Counted from the stretch's first letter, positions 18,320-27,396 are shown. The stretch: DNA of 64,000 nucleotides from Streptomyces sp. JB150 (GCF_011193355.1 NZ_CP049780.1:2518556-2582555); one strand, 5' to 3'. The notes: a model not told the origin generated them from the sequence alone. Translations and numbers: made by a program.

Positions 18320-19741
18320 ATGTACGTCGGTATCGATGTCGGCACGTCCGTGGTGAAGGCCGCCGCCTTCGACGAGGCGGGCGGTGAGCTGGCCGTCGAG
18401 TCCCGTCCGGTGCGTCTCGCGCTGCGCGGCGGGGTCGTCGAGCAAGACATGGAGGAGGTGTACGCGGCGGTCGTCGAGGTGCTGGGCGCGCTGACCGGGC
18501 GGGTGGCCGGGCCGGTGGCGCTGGCGGGGCTGACCGGCCAGGGCGACGGGCTGTGGCTGGTGGACGCGCAGGGCCGCCCGGTGCGCGCGGCGGCCTCCTG
18601 GATGGACGGGCGGGCGCACCGACTGCTCGACCGGTGGCTGGCCGACGGCACCTTCGAGGCGGTGTTCCGGCGCACCGGCAGCGCCATGTTCCCCGGCTGC
18701 CCGGGCCCGCTGCTGGCCTGGTTCGACCGCACGGAGCCGGCCGCCCTGGACGCCGCCGCGACCGCCCTGTACTGCAAGGACATGGTGTTCCGGCGGCTGA
18801 CCGGGGCACCGGCGGCCACCGATGTCTCGGACGCGTCGATGCCGTTCCTCGACCCGCGCACCCGCGCCTACGACGACCGGGTCGTGGAGCTGCTGGGCCT
18901 CACCCACCGCCGCGGGCTCCTCGCCCCGGTCAGCGACCCGGCGGCCACGGCGACCGCGCGCGAGGGCCTGCCGGCGGGCACGCGGATCGCGAACGGGCCG
19001 TACGACCTCCCGGCCAGCGCGCTGGGCGCGGGGGTCACCGCGCCGGGCGACGGGCTGCTGATCGTCGGCACCTGCCTGGCGGCCCTGGTGGCCACCACCG
19101 ACCTGGACCTGGGCGGCGAGCCGGCCGGCCTGTACATCTCCACCGACCGGCCCGGCCACTGGCTGCGGGCGATGCCCGCGATGGTGGGCACGGCGGCCCT
19201 CGACTGGGTGCTGTCCACGACCGGTGTGCGGCACGCGGAGGTGGACGGGCTGCTGGAGGCGACCCCGCCCGGCGCGCACGGGGTGCGCGTCCTGCCGTAC
19301 TTCGCCCCCTCCGGTGAGCGCGCGCCCTTCGTCGAGCCGCGGCTGCGCGCCGAACTCACCGGCGTCAGCCTGGAGTCGACCCGCGGCGACCTGGTCCGCG
19401 CGACCTGTGAGGGGATCGGGTACGCGGCCCGGCACTGCCTGGAGGCGGCCGGGCTGACCGGCTCGCTCGCGGTGTGCGGCGGCGGCACCCGCAGCGCCGC
19501 GTGGACCCGGCTGCTGGCCGACGTGCTGGGCCGGCCGCTGCGGGTCGTCGAGGGCGAGGTGGGCGCGCGCGGCGCGGTGCTCGCGGCGGCGCGGCGGTAC
19601 GGGGTGCGGCTGGACGCCGGGGCGTGGACCCGGCCGGCGGCGGTCGTCGAGCCGGACCCGGACCGGGCGGCGTACTACGCGAAGGGCTACGAGGAGCATC
19701 TGGCCCGGCTGACCGAGGCGCGGGCCCGTGCCCGCGCGTGA
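18320..19741 (+). CDS. FGGY-family kinase, erythritol-kinase-like
   Basis: Carbohydrate kinase of 473 aa with GGAGG just before the ATG. GIDVGTSVVKAAAFD, LTGQGDGLWLVDAQG, ALYCKDMVFRRLTG and ATDVSDAS recall erythritol kinase EryA of rhizobia and Brucella, as I remember that sequence. SLAVCGGGTRSAAWTRLLAD is the FGGY_C signature. Unlike the kinase at 9583-11025, this one lies in the importer operon and may phosphorylate the imported substrate. A four-carbon polyol is a reasonable guess, not a demonstrated substrate. Confidence 0.85.
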   Translation: MYVGIDVGTSVVKAAAFDEAGGELAVESRPVRLALRGGVVEQDMEEVYAAVVEVLGALTGRVAGPVALAGLTGQGDGLWLVDAQGRPVRAAASWMDGRAHRLLDRWLADGTFEAVFRRTGSAMFPGCPGPLLAWFDRTEPAALDAAATALYCKDMVFRRLTGAPAATDVSDASMPFLDPRTRAYDDRVVELLGLTHRRGLLAPVSDPAATATAREGLPAGTRIANGPYDLPASALGAGVTAPGDGLLIVGTCLAALVATTDLDLGGEPAGLYISTDRPGHWLRAMPAMVGTAALDWVLSTTGVRHAEVDGLLEATPPGAHGVRVLPYFAPSGERAPFVEPRLRAELTGVSLESTRGDLVRATCEGIGYAARHCLEAAGLTGSLAVCGGGTRSAAWTRLLADVLGRPLRVVEGEVGARGAVLAAARRYGVRLDAGAWTRPAAVVEPDPDRAAYYAKGYEEHLARLTEARARARA

Positions 19742-19783
19742 CGAAGCCATCCACGAACCGCCCCACAGAGAAAGGGAGTTCGC

Positions 19784-20893
19784 ATGCCGACAGGCAGACT
19801 GCCGATGAGACGACTGCCGATGAGACGGCGGTCGCTGCTGCTCGCGGCGGCCGCCACCACCGCCCTCCCGCGGGCCGGGGCCGCGCACGCGGCCGGACGG
19901 CCGCGCCGCCCGCTCGTCATCGGGCACCGGGGCGCCGCCGGGTGGCGGCCCGAGCACACCGCCGCCTCCTACACGTACGCGGTGCAGACCGGCGCCGACT
20001 GGATCGAGCCGGACCTGGTGCCGACGAAGGACCATGTGCTGGTGGTGCGGCACGAGAACGAGATCTCGCAGACCACCGACGTGGCCGCGCACCCGGAGTT
20101 CGCGGACCGGCGCACCACGAAGACGGTGGACGGGCGGGCGGTGACCGGCTGGTTCACCGAGGACTTCACGCTGGCGGAGCTGAAGACGCTGCGGGCGGTG
20201 GAGCGCCTGCCGCGCGTCCGCGACCGCAACACCGTCTTCGACGGCCGGGAGGAGATCCTCACCTTCCAGGAGGTCGTGGACCTCGCCCGGCGCCTGTCGA
20301 AGACCTACGGCCGGACGGTCGCCGTGTTCCCGGAGACCAAGCACCCGACCTACTTCCGCTCCCTCGGCCTGCCCCTGGAGCCGGAGCTGGCGCGGATCGT
20401 CCGGCGAGGCCGGCTCGGGCCGCGCGAGTGCGTCGTGCAGTCCTTCGAGCCGACCAGTCTGCGGCGGATCGCCGAGGAGGGGCTGGGGGTGCCGCTGTGG
20501 CAGGCGCTGGGGACCACGGGCGGGCCGTACGACCTGGTGTCCGCCGGGGATCCGACGACGTACGACGACATGATGACCCCGGCCGGGCTGGCCCGGATCG
20601 CCCGGTACGCGGACTGGATCGGGCCGGACAAGTCCTCGGTGCTGACGGTGAGCGCGGACGGCACGGGCGTCCCCACCCCGCTGGTGGCGGACGCCCGTGC
20701 GGCGGGCCTGCGGATCGGCCCGTACACCTTCCGCGCCGAGAACCAGTACCTGCCGGCCCCCCTGCGCCGCTCCGCGACGGCGACCGATTTCGGGGACGCG
20801 TTCGCGGAGTACGCGCTGCACTACGCGCTGGGCGTGGACGCGGTGGTGACGGACTTCCCGGACCTGGCGCGCATCGCCCGCGACGCGGGCTGA
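19784..20893 (+). CDS. secreted glycerophosphodiester phosphodiesterase
   Basis: Hydrolyses glycerophosphodiesters to glycerol-3-phosphate and an alcohol, 369 aa. The signal peptide has a basic start (RRLPMRRRSLLL) and an AGAAHA cleavage region, possibly Tat. The GDPD domain begins VIGHRGAAGWRPEHTAASY; IEPDLVPTKD supplies metal ligands, and VVTDFPDLARIA closes the domain. GGGAG precedes the ATG. Located at the end of the importer operon, it could release polyol phosphates outside the cell, though none of the genes proves that link. Confidence 0.92.
   Translation: MPTGRLPMRRLPMRRRSLLLAAAATTALPRAGAAHAAGRPRRPLVIGHRGAAGWRPEHTAASYTYAVQTGADWIEPDLVPTKDHVLVVRHENEISQTTDVAAHPEFADRRTTKTVDGRAVTGWFTEDFTLAELKTLRAVERLPRVRDRNTVFDGREEILTFQEVVDLARRLSKTYGRTVAVFPETKHPTYFRSLGLPLEPELARIVRRGRLGPRECVVQSFEPTSLRRIAEEGLGVPLWQALGTTGGPYDLVSAGDPTTYDDMMTPAGLARIARYADWIGPDKSSVLTVSADGTGVPTPLVADARAAGLRIGPYTFRAENQYLPAPLRRSATATDFGDAFAEYALHYALGVDAVVTDFPDLARIARDAG
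19799..19828 (+). repeat. 15-bp tandem duplication in the signal-peptide region
   Basis: Two copies of CTGCCGATGAGACGR lie head to tail and encode LPMRR twice in the basic N-region of the phosphodiesterase signal peptide. Each copy also carries an ATG, giving three possible in-frame starts; the first has the best ribosome site. Confidence 0.7.
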
Positions 20894-20897
20894 CGCA

Positions 20898-21536
20898 TCA
20901 GAGGTTGCTGAAGTCGGGGCCCGCGGTGCGGGTGCGCTTGATCTCGTAGAAGCCGGGGACCGAGGCCACGGCGAGGGCGCCGTCCCACAGGCGGGCGGCC
21001 TCCTCGCCCTTCGGGGCGGGGGTGACGACCGGGCCGAAGAAGGCGATCTGCTCGCCGTCGGCGCCGGGCACCGCGATGACCGGGGTGCCGACGTCCTGGC
21101 CGACCTTCTCGATGCCCTCCTTGTGGGAGGCGCGCAGCTGCTCCTCGTAGGGGGTGTCGTCCCAGTGGTCCAGCAGCGACTCGGGCAGGCCGGTGTCGCG
21201 CAGGGCGGCGGCGACCGCCTCCTTCTCCGGGCCCATGCCCTCGTTGTGGATGCGGGTGCCGAGCGCCGTGTACAGGTCGCCCAGCACCTGCGGGCCGTGC
21301 TCCTCCTGCGCGGCGATGGCGACCCGGACGGGGCCCCACGCCTTGGTCGTCAGCATCTCGCGGTACTTCTCGGGCAGCTCGTCCAGCTTGTCCTCGTTGA
21401 GCACGGCGAGGCTCATGACATGCCAGCGGACCTCGATGTCCCGGACCTTCTCCACCTCCAGCAGCCACCGGGAGGTCATCCAGGCCCAGGGGCACAGCGG
21501 GTCGAACCAGAAGTCGACGGGGGTCTTCTGCGACAT
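20898..21536 (-). CDS. DsbA-like oxidoreductase, mycothiol-dependent nitroreductase family, CPWA active site
   Basis: Thioredoxin-fold cytoplasmic protein, 212 aa. DFWFDPLCPW, TSRW, EVEKVRDIEV and HVMSLAVLNE closely match my memory of mycobacterial Rv2466c, a mycothiol-dependent reductase (mycoredoxin-2). In that protein the active site is CPWC. Here it is Cys15-Pro-Trp-Ala18, so the resolving cysteine is missing and any redox cycle would have to be monothiol with mycothiol. GTPVIAVPG carries the conserved cis-Pro. The ATG at 21536 follows GAGGAGAG. It is convergent with the phosphodiesterase gene. Confidence 0.88.
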   Translation of the reverse strand: MSQKTPVDFWFDPLCPWAWMTSRWLLEVEKVRDIEVRWHVMSLAVLNEDKLDELPEKYREMLTTKAWGPVRVAIAAQEEHGPQVLGDLYTALGTRIHNEGMGPEKEAVAAALRDTGLPESLLDHWDDTPYEEQLRASHKEGIEKVGQDVGTPVIAVPGADGEQIAFFGPVVTPAPKGEEAARLWDGALAVASVPGFYEIKRTRTAGPDFSNL

Positions 21537-21684
21537 GTCTCTCCTCATGGGGCGGGATTTCCCGGGGCAACACGGGGACAACGCCGCCGCCGTCCCCGCT
21601 CATTCCCTGCTGCCCCGCGTCAGGGGCGCATGGCAGGATCGGTCCTGTTCAGCCGTACCCACGACCCATGAGGGAGTGCCGCCC

Positions 21685-24261
21685 GTGCCCGGTGAGAATC
21701 TGTCCCGCGACGAGGCCCGGGAGCGGGCCGCGCTGCTGTCCGTCGACGGCTACGAGGTCTCCCTCGACGTGCGCTCCGCCGTCGGCGACCACGCCGGCGA
21801 CGGCCCCCGCACCTTCCGCTCGGTGACCACGATCCGCTTCCGCTGCGCCGAGCCGGGCGCGTCCAGCTTCGCGGACCTGATCGCGCCGAGCGTGACGGCG
21901 GTCTCCCTCAACGGCCGCGACCTCGACCCGAGCGAGGTGTTCGACGGCTCCCGGATCGTGCTCGAGGACCTGGCCGCCGAGAACGAGCTGATCGTGGACG
22001 CCCAGTGCGCCTACTCGCGCACCGGCGAGGGCCTGCACCGCTTCGTCGACCCGGAGGACGGCGAGGTGTACCTGTACACGCAGTACGAGCCGGCCGACGC
22101 GCGCCGCGTCTTCGCGAACTTCGAGCAGCCCGACCTCAAGGCCCCGTTCCGCTTCGAGGTGCGGGCGCCCGAGGAGTGGACGGTGTGGAGCAACGGCGCC
22201 GGCGAACGCGCCGACGGGGTGTGGCGGTTCGCGGAGACCAAGCCGATCTCCACGTACATCACGTGTGTGGTGGCGGGCCCGTACCACTACGTCACGGACA
22301 GCTACGAGCGGGTCCTCGACGACGGCACGCGGCTGGAGATCCCGCTGGGCGCGATGTGCCGCAAGGGTCTCGCCCCCTACTTCGACGCCGACGACGTCTT
22401 CCTGGTCACCAAGCAGGGCCTGGACTTCTTCCACGACCACTTCGACTACCCGTACCCGTTCGGCAAGTACGACCAGGCGTTCGTGCCGGAGTACAACCTG
22501 GGCGCGATGGAGAACCCGGGGCTGGTGACCTTCCGCGAGGAGTTCATCTTCCGGGGCAAGGTGACGCAGGCGTCGTACGAGGGCCGCGCCAACGTGATCC
22601 TGCACGAGATGGCGCACATGTGGTTCGGCGACCTGGTCACCATGGAGTGGTGGGACGACCTGTGGCTGAAGGAGTCCTTCGCCGACTTCATGGGCGCGTT
22701 CTCGCTGGTCGGCGCGACCCGGTTCAAGGACGGCTGGATCACCTTCGCCAACCGCCGCAAGGCGTGGGCGTACCGGGCCGACCAGCTGCCCTCCACGCAC
22801 CCCATCACCGCCGACATCCGCGACCTGCAGGACGCGAAGCTCAACTTCGACGGCATCACCTACGCCAAGGGCGCCTCGGTGCTCAAGCATCTGGTGGCGT
22901 ACGTCGGCCAGGACGCGTTCCTGGAGGGGGCGCGGCGCTACTTCAAGCGGCACGCGTACGGCAACACGCGCCTCGGTGACCTGCTGTCGGTGCTGGAGGA
23001 GACGTCCGGCCGGGACATGGGCGCGTGGGCGCGTTCCTGGCTCCAGACGGCGGGCGTGAACTCGCTGACCCCGCAGGTGCTGCTGGACGGCGAGGGGCGG
23101 ATCGCGGAGCTGGCGGTGGTGCAGGAGGCCGCCGAGTCGCATCCGGAGCTGCGCCCGCACCGGGTGGCGGTGGGCCTGTACCGGCGCACGGCGGACGGGG
23201 CGCTGGAGCGGTACACGCAGGTCGAGACGGACGTCGACGGTCCGCGCACGGTCGTGGCGGAGCTGGCGGGCGCGGACGCGCCGGAGCTGGTGCTGGTCAA
23301 CGACGACGACCTGACGTACTGCAAGACCCGGTTCGACGAGACGTCCCTGGCGACGCTGCGCGCGCACCTGGGCGCGGTGACCGATCCGCTGGCGCGCGCG
23401 CTGTGCTGGTCGGCGCTGTGGAACATGACGCGGGACGCGCTGCTGCCCGCCCGGGACTTCGTGGACCTGGTGCTGCGGTTCGCGGGCCGGGAGTCGGACA
23501 TCGGCGTGCTGCAGATGCTGCACGCCTGGGCGAACTCGGCGCTGGTCCACTACGCGGCCCCGGCCTGGCGCGAGGAGGGCGAGCGGCTGCTGGCGGAGGG
23601 TGCCCTGCGTGAGCTGCGGGCGGCCGGTCCGGGCAGTGAGCACCAGCTGGCATGGGCCCGGTTCTTCGCCGCGACGGCGTCCGGCAGCGGGGATCTGGAG
23701 CTGCTGCGGGGTCTGCTGGACGGCACCGAGAAGATCGACGGGCTGGAGGTGGACCAGGAGCTGCGCTGGGCGTTCCTGGAGCCGCTGGCCGCGCACGGGG
23801 TGGTCGACGGGTCGGTGCTCGTGGCCGAACTGGCCCGCGACGACACCGCGTCCGGCAAGCGGCACCAGGTCCGCTGCCTGGCCGCGCGGCCGTCGGAGGT
23901 GGTGAAGGCGCAGGCGTGGGCGCAGGTCGTGGAGTCGGACGCGCTGTCGAACGCGCTGGTGGAGGCGACCATCAGCGGCTTCGCGCAGCCGTCGCAGCGG
24001 GCGTTGCTCGCGCCGTACGCGGGGAAGTACTTCAAGGCGATCGAGCGGGTGTGGGCGGAGCGGTCCATCCAGATCGGCATGGACGTGGTGCGGGGTCTGT
24101 TCCCGTCGCTGCAGGACTCGCCGGAGACGCTGGCGGCGACGGACGCGTGGCTCGCGGCGCACGAGGACGCGCCGCCGGCGCTGCGGCGGCTGGTGCTGGA
24201 GGCGCGGGACGACCTGGCGCGGGCGCTGCGCGGGCAGGAGTGCGACGCGGCGGCGGGCTGA
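21685..24261 (+). CDS. pepN: aminopeptidase N (M1 zinc metallopeptidase)
   Basis: Removes N-terminal residues from peptides, 858 aa, cytoplasmic. The substrate-anchoring GAMEN motif is at residue 273. HEMAHMWFGDL (His307) with the downstream Glu in LKESFADF forms the zinc site. The C-terminal ERAP1-like helical domain fills the last 350 residues. The GTG at 21685 follows AGGGAG. It is a paralogue of the gene at 40976-43567, and both begin (V)PG-N-L-(S/T)-R. A strong terminator follows. Confidence 0.95.
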   Translation: MPGENLSRDEARERAALLSVDGYEVSLDVRSAVGDHAGDGPRTFRSVTTIRFRCAEPGASSFADLIAPSVTAVSLNGRDLDPSEVFDGSRIVLEDLAAENELIVDAQCAYSRTGEGLHRFVDPEDGEVYLYTQYEPADARRVFANFEQPDLKAPFRFEVRAPEEWTVWSNGAGERADGVWRFAETKPISTYITCVVAGPYHYVTDSYERVLDDGTRLEIPLGAMCRKGLAPYFDADDVFLVTKQGLDFFHDHFDYPYPFGKYDQAFVPEYNLGAMENPGLVTFREEFIFRGKVTQASYEGRANVILHEMAHMWFGDLVTMEWWDDLWLKESFADFMGAFSLVGATRFKDGWITFANRRKAWAYRADQLPSTHPITADIRDLQDAKLNFDGITYAKGASVLKHLVAYVGQDAFLEGARRYFKRHAYGNTRLGDLLSVLEETSGRDMGAWARSWLQTAGVNSLTPQVLLDGEGRIAELAVVQEAAESHPELRPHRVAVGLYRRTADGALERYTQVETDVDGPRTVVAELAGADAPELVLVNDDDLTYCKTRFDETSLATLRAHLGAVTDPLARALCWSALWNMTRDALLPARDFVDLVLRFAGRESDIGVLQMLHAWANSALVHYAAPAWREEGERLLAEGALRELRAAGPGSEHQLAWARFFAATASGSGDLELLRGLLDGTEKIDGLEVDQELRWAFLEPLAAHGVVDGSVLVAELARDDTASGKRHQVRCLAARPSEVVKAQAWAQVVESDALSNALVEATISGFAQPSQRALLAPYAGKYFKAIERVWAERSIQIGMDVVRGLFPSLQDSPETLAATDAWLAAHEDAPPALRRLVLEARDDLARALRGQECDAAAG

Positions 24262-24334
24262 GCCCGCACACCACCCGCCTTCGGCCTGATCTCGGGCCGG
24301 GGTGATCGTGACGAAATCCGGGCGTGCGTGACCG

Positions 24335-24370
24335 TAACCCCTGGTCCACCCTCCTGCGGACCAGGGGTTT
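24335..24370 (+). terminator. intrinsic terminator after aminopeptidase N
   Basis: Arms TAACCCCTGGTCC and GGACCAGGGGTTT around a 10-nt loop, ending in TTT. It lies 74 nt beyond the stop codon. Confidence 0.85.
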
Positions 24371-24437
24371 CCGGTGCCCGATCGGCATCCGAACACTCGT
24401 CCTTTAGTGCGGGCTTGTCCGCATTTGTCGACGAACG

Positions 24438-24453
24438 TGTAACAGCGGTTACA
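24438..24453. promoter_or_regulatory. perfect 16-bp palindrome before the AbiEi/DUF559-like gene
   Basis: TGTAACAGCGGTTACA is an exact inverted repeat (arms TGTAAC/GTTACA, 4-bp centre), 30 bp before the start codon. It is AT-richer than its surroundings and is in a position to be an operator or to overlap a -10 region. The regulator is unknown. Autoregulation by the downstream protein, which has a winged-helix-like N-terminus, is possible. Confidence 0.45.
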
Positions 24454-24483
24454 GGGCCGGCCGGCACCGGGAATCTCCGGGAC

Positions 24484-25533
24484 ATGACCCACAACACCCC
24501 GCTCTCCCCCCGCCCCGCACGCCACATCGCCGAGGGCGCCCGGCGGGTCCTGACGACCGCTCAGCTGCGCGCCCACGGCGTCTCCCCCGCCGAACTCGCC
24601 GACCGGTGCCGCCCCGGCGGGCCCTGGCAGCAGCTCCTGCCCGGCGTCTACGTGCCGCACCCGGGCCCCTTGACCAGCGAGGAGCGGCTGCACGCGGCGC
24701 TGGCCTACGCGGCCCGGCAGACCCCGGCCGCGGCGGTGCCGTCCCAGCCGGGCGCCGCGGACCCGCAGCCGCACCGCCCGGCACACCCGGACGCGGTGCT
24801 CACGGGTCTGGCGGCCCTCACCCTGCACGGCTTCACCGCCTCGCCGCCGCTGCCCGCCCTGGCGCGGATCGACGTCCTGGTCCCCCGGCTGCGCCGGCTG
24901 CGCACGACGGGCTTCGTGCGGATCGTGCGCACCGCCGCGCTGCCCGCCCCCGAGCAGGTGACCGGCCTGCCCGTCGCCCCCGTGCCGCGCGCCCTCGCCG
25001 ACGCGGTGGCGGAGCTGTCCGACGCGGGCATGGTGCGCCGGCTGCTCACCGAGGCCGTCCGCGGCGGCCACTGCGACCCGGTGTCGGTGGTGCGCGAGCT
25101 GACCCGCGCGAGGCTGCTCGGCCGCCCGCACGTGGTGGACGCGGTGGACTCGCTGGTGGCGGAGGGGCGGGCCGTCGCCGAGGGCCGGCTGTACCGGATG
25201 GTGCGGGAGTACGGTCTGCCGGACCCGGTCTGGAACGTCGACCTGCGCCTGCCCGGCGGCCCGCACCTCGGCGGCCTGGACGCCTACTGGCCGGAGCACG
25301 CGGTCGCCGTCGAACTCGACACCCGCTCCCCGCGCGAAGAGGAGGACGCCATGTGGTCGGAGTACGCCCGCAAGCGGGAGACCCTGGAGCGCCTCGGCAT
25401 CACGGTCGTGCACCTCACGCCCCGCGAGCTGCGCGCGTCGCTGGAGCAGCAGGCCGCGGTGGTCCGCACGGCGCTGATGGCGTCGGTGGACCGGGACCCG
25501 GCGGCGTATGTCGTGGTGGTGCCCCGGTCATGA
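24484..25533 (+). CDS. AbiEi-like winged-helix protein with DUF559/Vsr-type nuclease-fold C-terminus
   Basis: Protein of 349 aa, common in actinobacteria but uncharacterised. The N-terminus (VLTTAQLRAHGVSPAELADR, then LLPGVYVPHPG) matches the AbiEi-type antitoxin helix-turn-helix. Roughly residues 95-200 fit the AbiEi C-terminal domain. The C-terminus (GGLDAYWPEHAVAVELD, then a Lys/Arg-rich helix and GITVVHLTPRELR) matches DUF559, a Vsr-like PD-(D/E)XK fold. It stands alone, without a nucleotidyltransferase partner (AbiEii), so an orphan DNA-binding or nuclease role is more likely than a toxin-antitoxin pair. Confidence 0.75.
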   Translation: MTHNTPLSPRPARHIAEGARRVLTTAQLRAHGVSPAELADRCRPGGPWQQLLPGVYVPHPGPLTSEERLHAALAYAARQTPAAAVPSQPGAADPQPHRPAHPDAVLTGLAALTLHGFTASPPLPALARIDVLVPRLRRLRTTGFVRIVRTAALPAPEQVTGLPVAPVPRALADAVAELSDAGMVRRLLTEAVRGGHCDPVSVVRELTRARLLGRPHVVDAVDSLVAEGRAVAEGRLYRMVREYGLPDPVWNVDLRLPGGPHLGGLDAYWPEHAVAVELDTRSPREEEDAMWSEYARKRETLERLGITVVHLTPRELRASLEQQAAVVRTALMASVDRDPAAYVVVVPRS

Positions 25534-25562
25534 GGGACCGGGGCGGTGCCAGGAGGGGAGAG

Positions 25563-25603
25563 GAGGGGCCGCCGGGCCCGTGCGTCCGGGCGGCCCCTCT
25601 TCC
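25563..25603. terminator. bidirectional terminator
   Basis: Arms GAGGGGCCGCC and GGCGGCCCCTC (25563-25573, 25589-25599) with a GC-rich loop that can extend the stem. It lies between two convergent genes and has TTCCC on the plus-strand side. Confidence 0.75.
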
Positions 25604-25626
25604 CGCGCGCCCGCGGCCGCTCGGGG

Positions 25627-27396
25627 TCAGCCCTTCTTCAGCAGCAGTTCGGTGTTGCGGTCCCGGGTGGTGCCGGCGAGGTCGGTGCGGGCGCCGGGGG
25701 CGTTGAAGGACAGCTCGCGGTAGAGGGCGGCGAGGCCGGTCTGGGAGAGGTCGGTGAAGTCGGTGCGGTGGGGGGCGGCGGACTCGACCATGGTGGTGAA
25801 CACGGAGAGCGTGCCGTCCTTGTTGTCGGTGAGTTCGACGATCCGGGCGAGCTGGGGGAAGTCCACGTGGGAGGCGGTGGAGATCTCCCAGAAGGAGCGG
25901 CCGCCCTCACCGGGGTGCGGGGTGATCTCGTTGCGGTGGATGTGGCCGTTGATCCAGGCGAGCACGTTGCGGTGGCGGCCCAGGACGGCGAGGACGTCGG
26001 CCCCGTCGTGGCGGCGCTCGTTCGGGCGGGCCGGGTCGGGACGGGTGTTGTTCATGGTCTTGCTGGTGTGGTGGCTGAAGACGACGGCGTGGGAGTCGGC
26101 GTGCTGCCTAAGGGTGCGCTCCAGCCAGCGCAGTTGGCCGGCGCCGAGGGAGCCCGCGTAGTGGCCGCCGGGGTCGGTGGTGTCGAGGCTGATGCCGATC
26201 ACGTCGTCGGCGATGCGGAAGCTGTAGTACTGGGTGCCCGCCTCCAGGTTCGCCGTGGAGTAGCCGTGCCCGACCGGGCCCAGGCCCGCGTACGCAGGGT
26301 CGAGGTGGGCCCGGACGTACTCCTTGGCGGTGTAGGGTGCGCGCCGCTCGTCCGGGGTGACGGGGCGCAGGTCGCGGGCGTGCGCCTTGAGCAGGTCGCG
26401 GAAGCGGACGCCGAGCGGGTCGGTGGCGTTCTTGATGGCGTCCTGCAGCTTCTTCGCCTCGCTCGCGGAGAGGGTCATGAGCTTCTTGCCGCCGACCGCG
26501 AAGTCCCTGAGGTACGGGTCGCCGTGGCCGTAGCAGCCGAGCGGGAGGGAGTCGTGGTTGCCGACCGTCGAGTACCAGGGCAGGTTCAGGCCGGGGCTGT
26601 GCACCTCGCGGGTGGCGGCGGCGAGGAAGCCCTCCAGCCGCGGGAAGCCGCGCTGCTTGTCGGCGTCGCGGACGGCGGAGTCCGGCTGCCAGTACTGGAC
26701 GAGGCCGCTGTTCTGGACGCCCTCGTAGCGGCGCGGGTCCCCGGAGTCCGGGCGGATCCGGCCGCCGCTGAGCACGGTGAGGAACCACTCCAGCTCGGTC
26801 ATGGCGTTGTTGTCGGTGTTGTCGCCGGTGGTCATCGCGAAGTGCAGCGGGGCGCCGGTGGCGGGCGCGCCGCGCAGCGCGTTGACCCGCTCCACGAGCG
26901 ACACCGCGCCGTGCACGGTCAGCAGTTCCTGGGGGCGCCAGGCGTGCACGTCGGCCGAGCGCAGGAACTCCAGCCGCAGCGGGTGCTGGGCGTCGATCAG
27001 GTGCAGGTCGGTGAGCTGGACGAAGGCCGCGAGCGCCGTACGCCGGTCCTCGCGGCCGGGCTTGGGGGCGGCCAGGTCGTCGCGGACGACGCGCGGCCAG
27101 CCCTTGCCGTCACCGAGCCGGCGGTAGCCGCTCGCGCCGCCCACGGGTGCGGCGACGCCGGCGAGGGTGGTGCCGCGGGTGTAGGGCGCGAGGGGGGCGA
27201 GCGGGGCCTTGCGGGAGAGGGCGACCGGAGCCTCCCCCACGGCCGGCGCGGCGGTGGCCGCCCGGCTGTCGGTGGGCCGCAGCGCGTAGCCGGCGCCCGC
27301 GGACAGCGACACGGCGGCGGCGGTGGCGAGGACGGCCCGGCGGTGGACCGCCGGCTCGTGGACGGCGGAGCTGGCGACAGAGCGTGTGCGCGACAT
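25627..27396 (-). CDS. secreted calcineurin-like metallophosphoesterase
   Basis: Exported phosphoesterase of 589 aa. The N-terminus has VHRRAVLATAAAVSLSAGAG, a Tat-like signal. Metal-binding motifs are complete and ordered: LTDLHLID (DxH), TGDNTDNN (GDxxD), VGNHDS (GNHD), FSHHTS and NGHIHRNE (GHxH). It fits the PPA1498-type subfamily with a long insertion between GNHD and the second half. The ATG at 27396 follows GGGGAGA. A PHO-box-like direct repeat about 100 bp upstream suggests induction at low phosphate. Confidence 0.9.
   Translation of the reverse strand: MSRTRSVASSAVHEPAVHRRAVLATAAAVSLSAGAGYALRPTDSRAATAAPAVGEAPVALSRKAPLAPLAPYTRGTTLAGVAAPVGGASGYRRLGDGKGWPRVVRDDLAAPKPGREDRRTALAAFVQLTDLHLIDAQHPLRLEFLRSADVHAWRPQELLTVHGAVSLVERVNALRGAPATGAPLHFAMTTGDNTDNNAMTELEWFLTVLSGGRIRPDSGDPRRYEGVQNSGLVQYWQPDSAVRDADKQRGFPRLEGFLAAATREVHSPGLNLPWYSTVGNHDSLPLGCYGHGDPYLRDFAVGGKKLMTLSASEAKKLQDAIKNATDPLGVRFRDLLKAHARDLRPVTPDERRAPYTAKEYVRAHLDPAYAGLGPVGHGYSTANLEAGTQYYSFRIADDVIGISLDTTDPGGHYAGSLGAGQLRWLERTLRQHADSHAVVFSHHTSKTMNNTRPDPARPNERRHDGADVLAVLGRHRNVLAWINGHIHRNEITPHPGEGGRSFWEISTASHVDFPQLARIVELTDNKDGTLSVFTTMVESAAPHRTDFTDLSQTGLAALYRELSFNAPGARTDLAGTTRDRNTELLLKKG

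Noticed and set aside
16874..20821. Very long minus-strand open frame (over 1300 codons) opposite the island genes
   Set aside because: Its composition is Arg/Gly/Pro/His-rich with no domain, and it runs antisense to several clear genes. Such open frames are expected at this GC content.
21649..25413. Long minus-strand open frame opposite aminopeptidase N and the AbiEi-like gene
   Set aside because: It is the codon-position shadow of well-supported plus-strand genes and has no ribosome site or motif.
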